Assembly: GCA_029264635.1 (NCBI GenBank)
Contig: JARIAA010000221.1
Location: forward strand, 1 to 21,421
DNA length: 21,421 nucleotides
Direction: 5' to 3'
Source of the DNA: Psychrobacter sp.
Lineage (GTDB): Bacteria > Pseudomonadota > Gammaproteobacteria > Pseudomonadales > Moraxellaceae
Shown here piece by piece: positions 7,157-13,568 of the stretch. Made by a program: the position numbers and the translations under genes. The notes beneath the pieces are model-generated. The model did not search any database, was not told the DNA's origin, and saw nothing but the letters and a program-made list of their open reading frames with translations. Position 1 is the first letter of the stretch, and each line of letters begins with the position of its first letter.

Positions 7157-9571
7157 ATGAAAATTAGCGAACAGTGGCTACGTCAATGGGTAAACCCTAA
7201 CAATAGCAGTGAGCAATTGGCTGAACAGTTAACGATGGCAGGGCTTGAGATTGACGATCGCTTTGCAGTCGCCCGCACTTTTAGTGGTGTAATCGTCGGT
7301 GAAGTCATCAGCGTCGAGCAGCATCCCGATGCCGATAAATTGCGCGTGACACAGGTTAATATTGGTGCATCTGAACCGCTACAAATTGTTTGCGGTGCAC
7401 CCAATGTGACGGTTGGTATGAAAGCGCCCGTTGCGACCGTTGGTGCCGTTTTACCTTCTGATAATGGTGCAAGTTTTGAAATTAAAAACGGCAACCTACG
7501 CGGTGTTGACTCTAACGGTATGCTGTGCGGTGCCTCTGAAATTGATTTAACCGATAGCATCGACGGTTTGCTTGAACTGCCTAGTGACGCACCGATTGGC
7601 ATGGATATCCGTGAGTATCTGGGTTTAGACAATCAGATACTAGATATCTCTATCACGCCAAACCGTGGTGATTGCTTTAGCGTGCGCGGTATTGCTCGTG
7701 AGCTATCGGTCATTAACGATTTGCCGATGCAGTTGCCTAAGATTCCTGCTAATGTCGAAGTTACAAATAACAGTGCTGACACTACTACGCCAGCAGTAGC
7801 GGTAAGCGCGGTTGAAGCGTGCCCACGCTATTTACTCCAGTCAATCAGCAATATTGATCGTAGCATCGATACGCCAAAGTGGATGCAAGATGCATTAGTA
7901 CAGTCAGGCCTGCGCTCGCACAACTTTTTGGTCGATGTGACCAACTACGTGTTGATGGAACTCGGTCAACCGCTACATGCGTTTGATGCTGATACCATTG
8001 AAGGCGATATCGTAGTACGTTTGGCAGAGCCTGCTGAGACCATTACTTTATTAAATGAGCAAACCATTACCTTAACCGGCGATGAGTTGGTCATTGCTGA
8101 TGATAAAGGTGCATTGGCACTTGCGGGCATCATGGGCGGCCAGCGCAGTAGCGTCACTGATAGCACCACGAATATTGTCTTAGAAAGCGCCTTTTTTAAT
8201 CCATTAGCTATCGCTGCACGCGCACGCCGTTTTGGTCTGCATACCGATGCCTCACAACGCTTTGAACGTGGGGTGGATTTTGAATTGCCAGAGCTGGCAC
8301 TGGCACGCGCTGTTGATTTGATTACGAGCGTCACGAACTCGCAAGCTGGAAAAATAGTTAAGGTAGAAAATAGTGAGCACTTGCCAGCACGTACGCCGAT
8401 TACTTTGCCAATCACAAAAGTCCGTGATGTCATCGGTATTGAGATTGAGCCTGCCGTCATGGTGCGTATCTTGACTCAATTAGGCTTTGAGGTAGAGCAG
8501 CAAGCAGATAGCCTGATTTGCAAGCCACCATCTTATCGCTTTGATATGAGCATCAAGGAAGATTTAATTGAAGAGATTGCGCGTATTTACGGTTATGACA
8601 ATATCCCAAGCGTCTTGCCTCATTTGCAAGTGAGCATGGATTATGATGATACCGCAGACTTGACGCATGACATGAAGCTAGCGCTGGTCAATAATGGTTA
8701 TATGGAAGCCATTAGCTTTAGCTTTAGCGATGCAAAAATAGAAGCTCTGCTCTATGATAAAGCGCTCGGAGAAGTGTTGGCACTGGCCAATCCTATCTCT
8801 AGCGACTTGGCCGTGATGCGCCGTACTCTGCTCTCAAGCTTATTGCCATGTGTCCAATATAACCTCAATCGGCAGCAGCCGCGTGTCCGTTTTTTTGAGA
8901 CGGGTCTTAGCTTTGTAGGTCAAAGTATTATCGAGTTGGTACAAACCCCAAGTATTGCTCTGGTTGCAGTCGGCGATGTTTGGGATGAGCAAGCATATCA
9001 AAACCGTGCTCTAGACTTTTATGATCTCAAGCATGATATTGAGCAGTTATTACCTGCGCAAATCGATAGCACGCGTATTCGCTATGAGCGTAGTGCGCTT
9101 GCCTTCTTGCATCCAGGTCAAAGCGCCAAGCTCTATATCGATGATCAGTATGTCGGCTGGCTAGGTCAATTGCACCCTAATACGGCCAAGCAGTTAGACT
9201 TGCCAGCGACTTGGGTGGCTCAATTGTCACTTGCGCCATTATTGACCTTGGTGCGTGAACAGCATGCCATCACCACGCCAAGTAAATTCCCACAAGTGCG
9301 TCGCGATATCGCCATCTTAGTCGATAGTGACATCAGCTTACAAATATTGGAGTCAACAATACGCGCAGCAGCTAGCGAGCTGTTGAACGATTTATGGCTG
9401 TTTGATGTCTATCAAGGTGATAAAGTACCGACTGGTCAACGTTCTTTAGCTTTTGCTTTGGTGTGGCAAGATAAGTCGCAAACATTGTCTGATGAGGCGG
9501 TGAAAGCAGCAACTGACAAGGTCATTCAAGCATTAACTGAGCAACATAGCGCACAGTTACGTGACAGCTGA
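7157..9571 (+). CDS. pheT: Phenylalanyl-tRNA synthetase beta subunit
   Basis: PheT is the large subunit of the phenylalanyl-tRNA synthetase; it binds tRNA and edits mischarged tyrosine. The 804-residue product is close to E. coli length (795). Domains in order: N-terminal MKISEQWLRQWVNP and tRNA-binding OB-fold (about 39-150, HPDADKLRVTQVN, IVCGAPNV), B3/B4 editing domain (about 210-390, VDVTNYVLMELGQPLHAFD, GIMGG), B5 domain (about 405-480), class II-like core (about 485-690, ANPISSDLAVMRRTLL), and the C-terminal ferredoxin-fold anticodon-binding domain (about 710-803, SKFPQVRRDIAILVD, GQRSLAFALVWQ). All are present with no break. Start ATG 7157 is preceded by GAGAT. It is between pheS and ihfA, the usual gammaproteobacterial order. 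Confidence 0.98.
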   Translation: MKISEQWLRQWVNPNNSSEQLAEQLTMAGLEIDDRFAVARTFSGVIVGEVISVEQHPDADKLRVTQVNIGASEPLQIVCGAPNVTVGMKAPVATVGAVLPSDNGASFEIKNGNLRGVDSNGMLCGASEIDLTDSIDGLLELPSDAPIGMDIREYLGLDNQILDISITPNRGDCFSVRGIARELSVINDLPMQLPKIPANVEVTNNSADTTTPAVAVSAVEACPRYLLQSISNIDRSIDTPKWMQDALVQSGLRSHNFLVDVTNYVLMELGQPLHAFDADTIEGDIVVRLAEPAETITLLNEQTITLTGDELVIADDKGALALAGIMGGQRSSVTDSTTNIVLESAFFNPLAIAARARRFGLHTDASQRFERGVDFELPELALARAVDLITSVTNSQAGKIVKVENSEHLPARTPITLPITKVRDVIGIEIEPAVMVRILTQLGFEVEQQADSLICKPPSYRFDMSIKEDLIEEIARIYGYDNIPSVLPHLQVSMDYDDTADLTHDMKLALVNNGYMEAISFSFSDAKIEALLYDKALGEVLALANPISSDLAVMRRTLLSSLLPCVQYNLNRQQPRVRFFETGLSFVGQSIIELVQTPSIALVAVGDVWDEQAYQNRALDFYDLKHDIEQLLPAQIDSTRIRYERSALAFLHPGQSAKLYIDDQYVGWLGQLHPNTAKQLDLPATWVAQLSLAPLLTLVREQHAITTPSKFPQVRRDIAILVDSDISLQILESTIRAAASELLNDLWLFDVYQGDKVPTGQRSLAFALVWQDKSQTLSDEAVKAATDKVIQALTEQHSAQLRDS

Positions 9572-9637
9572 TTGTTTATTACAGGCTACTATATTTAGCT
9601 AACTGTTTATTAATAAAGCGTTTTATTTTAGAATTTG

Positions 9638-9666
9638 TGAAAAGTAGCGCAAAAATACTTTATAAT
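9638..9666 (+). promoter_or_regulatory. Candidate sigma-70 promoter for ihfA
   Basis: A perfect TATAAT (9661-9666) lies about 100 bases before the ihfA start in the 195-base pheT-ihfA spacer. The -35 is weak (TGAAAA at 17 bases spacing; TTGTGA lies 20 bases away). It would allow ihfA expression independent of pheST. Confidence 0.45.
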
Positions 9667-9766
9667 GCCTAAAATTAATTTGAAAAGACGGTTATAAACA
9701 ATTTTCTTCAACATAGTAGTCAGGCGACTAGACTACAACACCACGACATAGCATAGGAGTCGTACT

Positions 9767-10066
9767 GTGAGCACCTTAACCAAATCTGACATGATTGAGC
9801 ATTTGATGAATCATCTTAATCTGACACGCCAAGAAGGCCGCTGTGTGGTTGAGAACTTTTTTGACGAATTATCGGACAGTTTGATTGAAGGTAAAGAGGT
9901 CAAGCTTTCAGGATTTGGTAATTTTGAGCTCAAAGATAAGAACAGTCGCCCAGGTCGTAATCCTAAGACAGGAGAACCAGTTGCCGTATCAGCGCGTCGT
10001 GTCGTTACCTTTAAAACAGGACAAAAATTTCGCCAAAAAGTTGATGAACGCTTATTCGATGCCTAG
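9767..10066 (+). CDS. ihfA: Integration host factor subunit alpha (canonical copy)
   Basis: IhfA pairs with IhfB to form IHF, which binds specific DNA sites and bends them sharply in replication, recombination and transcription, including sigma-54 promoters. The 99-residue product equals the E. coli length and has the HU/IHF fold: N-terminal helices, KLSGFGNFELKDK, the DNA-intercalating arm RPGRNPKTGE with Pro66 (E. coli Pro65), and ARRVVTFKTGQKFRQK. The start is GTG 9767, set by TAGGAGT six bases upstream; no ATG is available at the correct place. Position directly after pheT is the canonical place for ihfA. A second copy lies 2820 bases downstream with the same start codon and ribosome-binding site, so this is the likely ancestral one. 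Confidence 0.97.
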   Translation: MSTLTKSDMIEHLMNHLNLTRQEGRCVVENFFDELSDSLIEGKEVKLSGFGNFELKDKNSRPGRNPKTGEPVAVSARRVVTFKTGQKFRQKVDERLFDA

Positions 10067-10137
10067 CTATTAACGTATCGATCTTGTTTTAAACTAGCTA
10101 TATTATCATTCTTATTATTTCTCATTTTAATAAGCAG

Positions 10138-10166
10138 AGCCTCGATCTTATCGAGGCTTTTTTTTG
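10138..10166 (+). terminator. Rho-independent terminator after ihfA
   Basis: Nine-base-pair stem AGCCTCGAT / ATCGAGGCT (10138-10146 and 10150-10158), loop CTT, followed by a run of eight Ts. It ends the pheST-ihfA block about 70 bases after the ihfA stop and separates it from the BLUF module. Confidence 0.93.
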
Positions 10167-10176
10167 TTGATTTTTT

Positions 10177-10202
10177 TAGTGTTGATTTTAATTGAAACAC
10201 TA
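10177..10202. promoter_or_regulatory. Inverted repeat TAGTGTT-N12-AACACTA, candidate activator site
   Basis: Perfect seven-base arms (10177-10183 and 10196-10202) separated by 12 bases. Its centre is about 130 bases upstream of the start predicted for the sigma-54 promoter at 10296, a typical distance for an enhancer-binding protein site. It directly follows the ihfA terminator but has no T-run of its own in the correct direction. The activator is unknown. Confidence 0.4.
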
Positions 10203-10230
10203 CCGTATCAAAAACTCATTAACTGCCATT

Positions 10231-10248
10231 TATTGAGAATATTCAATA
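10231..10248. promoter_or_regulatory. Inverted repeat TATTGA-N6-TCAATA, candidate activator site
   Basis: Perfect six-base arms (10231-10236, 10243-10248) with spacer GAATAT, centred about 80 bases upstream of the predicted sigma-54 transcription start. It differs in sequence from the inverted repeat at 10177, so the two would not be copies of one operator. The intervening 10250-10295 is very AT-rich; I find no exact IHF consensus there. Confidence 0.3.
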
Positions 10249-10295
10249 GAGATAATAAACAATAGTTTAATATCATTAAGAATAGCTATATTCAT

Positions 10296-10311
10296 TGGCA
10301 TGTCTCTTGCA
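10296..10311 (+). promoter_or_regulatory. Near-consensus sigma-54 (RpoN) promoter
   Basis: TGGCATG-TCTC-TTGCA matches the sigma-54 consensus TGGCACG-N4-TTGCW at all but one base, with the invariant GG (10297-10298) and GC (10309-10310) exactly ten bases apart. Transcription would begin near 10322, about 250 bases before the first gene. Such promoters require an AAA+ enhancer-binding protein and often IHF. No equally good sigma-70 promoter is visible in this spacer. Confidence 0.75.
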
Positions 10312-10321
10312 CTATAAAGAG

Positions 10322-10572
10322 ATACGAAAATTTATTTGATCAATACAATTTAAAATCTATCGTAGCTGTTTCACTCGGTAATAACTGATTTCAGTCATCA
10401 TTTTAATAATGCAGTCCAGATTGAATATGAGTTTTCGTTTCATAATAAGTTTTTTCGTAGCGCAATTCTTGGAACAGGGCTGAGCTGTTCTATTGCTCAG
10501 AGCATAAAAACTTATTTGAATAACACATCCTTATCATAGTGCTTATTTAAATGATGGCAATGGGTTTAAAAA
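10322..10572 (+). other. Long leader before the BLUF module with mutually exclusive hairpins
   Basis: If the sigma-54 promoter is used this is an untranslated leader of about 250 bases. It contains two overlapping hairpins that cannot form together: GAACAG/CTGTTC (10472-10477 with 10485-10490) and CTGAGC/GCTCAG (10480-10485 with 10495-10500). Neither is followed by a T-run. I see no gene in this stretch. Confidence 0.4.
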
Positions 10573-11226
10573 ATGAATAATAATGATGTATTTCAAAAGA
10601 GTGATATTGGTCGTCAAGAAATCAAAAATCAAAGTTTGGGTGTGCTACCGCGAGAAGCGAGAACATTACTCATTATGATTGATGGTAAAAAGACTTACCA
10701 AAATTATATTGATTCCCTTAATACAAGCAAAATGTTTGCCGAGTTTGGCGGAGTCGCACCACTTTTCGAGTTACTCCTAGACTTTCAATGCATTGAAACC
10801 ATTGATGCTGCATCACAAGTGTCGCCACCTACGATGAACAAACCTACTGTGAGCCCAGCACCAGAAAAACCGATTTCATTTACGGAAAAGGTAAAGACAC
10901 TAGAGCCTCAATCTTCTGGTGTGAGTGGTGAAGCTGAGTTTGACTTTGCATTAAATAAGCAAGCGCCAAACGAGGATGGGACGTCAGGTGGTTTTTTTAA
11001 GCGTAAAGCACCCAATGCCAATTATGAGACATTAAAATCAGAGCTGGCCACTTATATCGAAAAAAACGCACCACCTGGGGAGGCTTGGGGTTACTTACTA
11101 AATTTGGAACAATGCAGCGATACGCAGCAGCTGTTAGCGTTAACTCAAGACATTCAAAGTACAACAGATGGCAATTTATCAAGAGATATGGGCGAATTTT
11201 CTAAAAAAATCCAACGTCAACTTTAA
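10573..11226 (+). CDS. Unrecognised 217-residue protein, first gene of the BLUF module
   Basis: I do not recognise this protein. It has three visible parts. Residues about 8-78 look like a compact folded domain (IGRQEIKNQSLGVLPREART, LLIMIDGKKTYQNYIDSL, FGGVAPLFELLLDFQCIETI); this pattern of a basic helix, an LLIMIDGK strand and a terminal helix is compatible with a winged-helix-like or small regulatory domain, but that is inference. Residues about 80-148 are a Pro/Ser/Glu-rich linker. Residues about 150-217 are predicted mainly helical (YETLKSELATYIEKNAPPGEAWGYLL). There is no signal peptide, membrane segment or catalytic motif, so it is probably cytoplasmic. The ATG has only a weak ribosome-binding site. 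It lies downstream of a sigma-54 promoter and 70 bases before two BLUF genes, suggesting it acts with them in light signalling. Confidence 0.8.
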   Translation: MNNNDVFQKSDIGRQEIKNQSLGVLPREARTLLIMIDGKKTYQNYIDSLNTSKMFAEFGGVAPLFELLLDFQCIETIDAASQVSPPTMNKPTVSPAPEKPISFTEKVKTLEPQSSGVSGEAEFDFALNKQAPNEDGTSGGFFKRKAPNANYETLKSELATYIEKNAPPGEAWGYLLNLEQCSDTQQLLALTQDIQSTTDGNLSRDMGEFSKKIQRQL

Positions 11227-11296
11227 CATTTTTATCGCAGCTAGTAGTTTAGCTGTCTATTTTTAACAAAATACAGTAAATCAATCGGAGTATTAA

Positions 11297-11821
11297 ATGG
11301 GACTAGCTGAACTTTCAGAAGAGAATAATTCAAAAATGCTACATGGTGAGCACATTATTCTACGTTTAACTTATATTAGCCGTTATAACAACCATAACGC
11401 AAATGGCGAGGTGACGCGTATCCTTGCGCAAGCCCAGCAAAATAACGAGCGTAACGGTATTACAGGAGCTCTAGTCTTTAATCATAATTATTTTTTGCAA
11501 AGTATTGAGGGTGCAAGACCTATTATCAATGAATTGCTACGTAAACTGATTAAAGATGATCGACATTTTTCGTTGCAAGTAGTTGAATGCTGCGAAGTCG
11601 AACAAAGACGCTGGAGTAAGTGGTCAATGAAATACTTGATTCCTAGCGATGAAAATAAAGGCTACGCGCTTAAATTTTCAACAGGGGCACATTTTAACCC
11701 CTATTTAATGAGTACACCGCAAATTATGATGTTGATTGATACTTTATCGACCCTTGATGAGCAGCAACAAGAAGATAAAAGCATCCCTAAAAAGAAAAAA
11801 TCTTGGTTTTCAATCGGCTAA
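11297..11821 (+). CDS. Short BLUF-domain blue-light sensor, copy 1
   Basis: BLUF domains bind FAD and change hydrogen bonding around the flavin on blue-light absorption. This 174-residue protein has one BLUF domain at about residues 20-115. All key residues of the AppA photocycle have counterparts: Tyr26 (AppA Tyr21), Asn50 (Asn45), Gln68 in YFLQSIEG (Gln63), Trp109 and Met111 in KWSM (Trp104, Met106). The C-terminal 60 residues hold the two extra helices usual in short BLUF proteins (FNPYLMSTPQIMMLID) and a lysine-rich tail; no output domain is attached, so it must signal through a partner. The start ATG 11297 has CGGAGT nearby; Met14 is an alternative without a clear site. Another BLUF gene follows after 37 bases. 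Confidence 0.95.
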   Translation: MGLAELSEENNSKMLHGEHIILRLTYISRYNNHNANGEVTRILAQAQQNNERNGITGALVFNHNYFLQSIEGARPIINELLRKLIKDDRHFSLQVVECCEVEQRRWSKWSMKYLIPSDENKGYALKFSTGAHFNPYLMSTPQIMMLIDTLSTLDEQQQEDKSIPKKKKSWFSIG

Positions 11822-11858
11822 TTATAGTCAATACCATTTATTATATAAGAGATAAGAT

Positions 11859-12296
11859 ATGGCACAATCTAATTCAGATGCCCACATTCTAGTGAGCATG
11901 ACCTATGCTAGCCGCGCGAATCCAGACGTATCTGCTAAAGATTTCAATGAAATTCTACAGCAAGCACAACACAATAACGCAGCCAATGGTATTACTGGCA
12001 TGCTTATTTTCAACAAAAATTACTTTTTGCAAACTATTGAAGGACCAAGAGCACAAATAAACCGCTTATTGTATGCCTTAATTGCAGATCAACGCCATCA
12101 TGATCTACAAGTCATCGAAACCCACGAATTGACCCATAGAGAATGGGCAAAATGGTCAATGAACTATGCATCTCCGACTGAATCAAATGCAGCCGTATAT
12201 CTTAAATACTCTACTACGGTCGATTTTAATCCGTACCTATTGGGAGCTGAGTCAGCACGTCATTTGATGCGTGAGCTTAGTACCCAGCGAGACTAG
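11859..12296 (+). CDS. Short BLUF-domain blue-light sensor, copy 2
   Basis: This 145-residue protein is a second single-domain BLUF photoreceptor (about residues 9-105). Flavin-pocket residues are intact: Tyr16, Asn40, Gln58 in YFLQTIEG, Trp99 and Met101 in KWSM. It resembles its upstream neighbour along its whole length, including the C-terminal LKYSTTVDFNPYLL motif, so the pair probably arose by tandem duplication, though they have diverged well beyond a recent copy. It lacks the 13-residue N-terminal extension and lysine-rich tail of copy 1. There is no effector domain, as in Acinetobacter BlsA. An AAGAGATAAG ribosome-binding region precedes the ATG. It is cotranscribed with copy 1 (37-base gap); the next gene, a second ihfA, is 290 bases away. 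Confidence 0.95.
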   Translation: MAQSNSDAHILVSMTYASRANPDVSAKDFNEILQQAQHNNAANGITGMLIFNKNYFLQTIEGPRAQINRLLYALIADQRHHDLQVIETHELTHREWAKWSMNYASPTESNAAVYLKYSTTVDFNPYLLGAESARHLMRELSTQRD

Positions 12297-12298
12297 TA

Positions 12299-12315
12299 GA
12301 GTATTCATAATACTC
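12299..12315 (+). other. Small perfect hairpin just after BLUF copy 2
   Basis: GAGTATT-CAT-AATACTC forms a seven-base-pair stem immediately after the BLUF stop. A run of six Ts begins only nine bases later, so it is a weak terminator candidate at best and might mark the end of the three-gene unit. Confidence 0.35.
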
Positions 12316-12361
12316 AAACCCAATTTTTTATTCACATTTTCATTGATTGAACCATCAATAG

Positions 12362-12442
12362 CCATGCTACTGGTATAAATTTTTTCTTTTGACTGCTAAT
12401 ACAGAGGCGGTGCAAAATTTATATCATATGTCAGTAGTATGG
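12362..12442. repeat. 81-base imperfect inverted repeat between BLUF copy 2 and ihfA2
   Basis: Left arm 12362-12383 (CCATGCTACTG then TATAAATTTT) is complementary to right arm 12414-12442 (AAAATTTATA then CAGTAGTATGG). Twenty-one base pairs form, one a G-U pair, with a bulge of eight bases in the right arm and one base in the left. The 30-base loop has no ORF and there is no T-run downstream, so it is not a terminator. It could be a miniature mobile element, a structured RNA or an operator region; no flanking target duplication is evident. Confidence 0.6.
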
Positions 12443-12586
12443 ACTCAGTTTTAAAAGGATTCGGCTATAGGAAGAGACATCACTGATATTTCATAAATCT
12501 TCTTTGTGGTTGGATCAATAATAATAAAGCTAAAAAATACAGAACAGGTCTACGTCATCATTTAGGCGTAGCATAGGAGTCATACT

Positions 12587-12886
12587 GTGAGTACTTTGAC
12601 CAAATCTGACATGATTGAGCATTTAATCAATCATCTTAATTTAACGCCCCAAGAGGGTCGTTGCTTAGTAGAAAGTTTTTTTGATGAATTATCAAGCAAT
12701 TTGATTGATGGAAAAGAGGTCAAGCTATCAGGCTTTGGGAATTTTGAGCTTAAAGATAAAAAAAGCCGTCCAGGCCGTAATCCCAAAACAGGTGAACCTG
12801 TCGCCGTATCGGCACGTCGAGTAGTGACTTTTAAAACAGGGCAAAAATTTCGTCGAAAGATTGATAAGAGGTTAGATAACCATTAG
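12587..12886 (+). CDS. Second integration host factor alpha subunit (ihfA paralogue)
   Basis: This 99-residue protein differs from the upstream IhfA at 14 positions by my count (about 86% identity). It keeps the full HU/IHF fold, KLSGFGNFELKDK, and the DNA-bending arm RPGRNPKTGE with its intercalating proline. Changes cluster in the N-terminal helices (Ile14, Pro21, Leu27, Ser30, Ser37, Asn38), which in IHF pack against the partner subunit, and in the last ten residues (RRKIDKRLDNH). The GTG start and GCATAGGAGTC-TACT leader are shared with ihfA, so the duplication included at least 20 bases upstream. There are many silent differences, so it is not a very recent copy. Two intact IHF-alpha genes in one region is unusual. 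It may replace or compete with IhfA, perhaps under the conditions in which the BLUF genes are expressed. Confidence 0.93.
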   Translation: MSTLTKSDMIEHLINHLNLTPQEGRCLVESFFDELSSNLIDGKEVKLSGFGNFELKDKKSRPGRNPKTGEPVAVSARRVVTFKTGQKFRRKIDKRLDNH

Positions 12887-13140
12887 GCTTAATGGTTTCA
12901 AAGTCAAGTCATTGAAAAACAGTAGGTATTGATTAACAAATCTATTGTTATAATAAATTTATTTTAAAAGTTTTATGACAAAGCTGATAGAAATTTTTGT
13001 AGCATTGAAACTGCGCAGGTAAAGCAAAATTTTTTATTAGCCATGCTTACAGATAAAATATATAACAAGTTTATTTTGTATGCGCTATAGTACTTAAAAG
13101 TATTTTTTGGTACTCTATTCTGCTATTAAGTTTTACCCAT
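12887..13140. other. AT-rich intergenic region without a gene
   Basis: Between ihfA2 and the shared terminator I find no ORF of interest. It is very AT-rich. A short stem ACTT/AAGT followed by ATTTTTT near 13091-13110 is a minor terminator candidate. Confidence 0.4.
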
Positions 13141-13170
13141 AAAAAAAGAGAGCACAGGCTCTCTTTTTCA
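13141..13170. terminator. Bidirectional terminator between ihfA2 and the acidic lipoprotein gene
   Basis: A perfect 11-base-pair stem AAAAAGAGAGC / GCTCTCTTTTT (13143-13153 and 13158-13168), loop ACAG, with A-run and T-run on either side, can act on transcripts from both directions. Confidence 0.92.
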
Positions 13171-13202
13171 TAACAATGTATGCATTATATGAATAATAAA
13201 AC

Positions 13203-13568
13203 TTATTGAGCTGGTTCTTCAACAACAACTACTTCATCAGCTGCGTCAACAGCAGCAGTATCAGTTTCGCTAGCCATATCTACGCTAGTAGTCGTACCAT
13301 CAACAGGAACTTCAGCATCGATCTCGTTAGTAGCAGTAGCAGCTTGTGCTTGAGCGATATCCGCTTCAGCAGCGGCAACAGCAGCTTCAGCTTCAGCTGG
13401 AGCAACTTCGCCTTCAGCAGCAGCTTCGTTTAGCTCTTCAGACGCATCTTGCACTTCTTCTTGTGCATCAGACAAATCTTCAGCAGCGTTTTCTTTATTG
13501 CTATCACAAGCAGTTAAGCCCATAGATGCAGCCATAATACCAGCTAAAGCAAGTAACTTAAGTTTCAT
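13203..13568 (-). CDS. Small acidic Ala/Glu-rich lipoprotein of unknown function
   Basis: The 121-residue product starts MKLKLLALAGIMAASMGLTA and continues with Cys21, giving a lipoprotein signal with lipobox LTAC. The mature part (about 100 residues) is highly acidic and low in complexity, made mostly of Ala, Glu, Asp, Val and Thr (QEEVQDASEELNEAAAEGEV and similar), with a coiled-coil-like helical first half. Asp at +2 after the lipidated Cys would favour retention in the inner membrane by the E. coli rule. I chose ATG 13568 because GGAG lies about nine bases upstream and the signal peptide then starts correctly; the longer in-frame extension lacks both. No family is recognised. Its promoter region has a 30-base inverted repeat. 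It is convergent with ihfA2 across a bidirectional terminator. Confidence 0.85.
   Translation of the reverse strand: MKLKLLALAGIMAASMGLTACDSNKENAAEDLSDAQEEVQDASEELNEAAAEGEVAPAEAEAAVAAAEADIAQAQAATATNEIDAEVPVDGTTTSVDMASETDTAAVDAADEVVVVEEPAQ

Noticed and set aside
7966..8460. Long minus-strand frame inside pheT (164 codons)
   Set aside because: It is opposite the well-conserved B3/B4 and B5 regions of pheT and has Ser/Ala/Arg-rich shadow composition without a ribosome-binding site.
10177..10202. Inverted repeat considered as a second terminator for ihfA
   Set aside because: The 12-base loop and lack of a following T-run make it a poor terminator, and a strong one already lies 20 bases upstream; read as a possible activator site.
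10250..10360. Search for an IHF site near the sigma-54 promoter
   Set aside because: GATCAATACAATT and ATATCATTAAG come close, but no exact WATCAANNNNTTR match was found, so no site is called.
12362..12442. Inverted repeat considered as an insertion sequence end or attachment site
   Set aside because: No transposase or integrase, no clear target duplication and no tRNA gene nearby; reported only as an inverted repeat.
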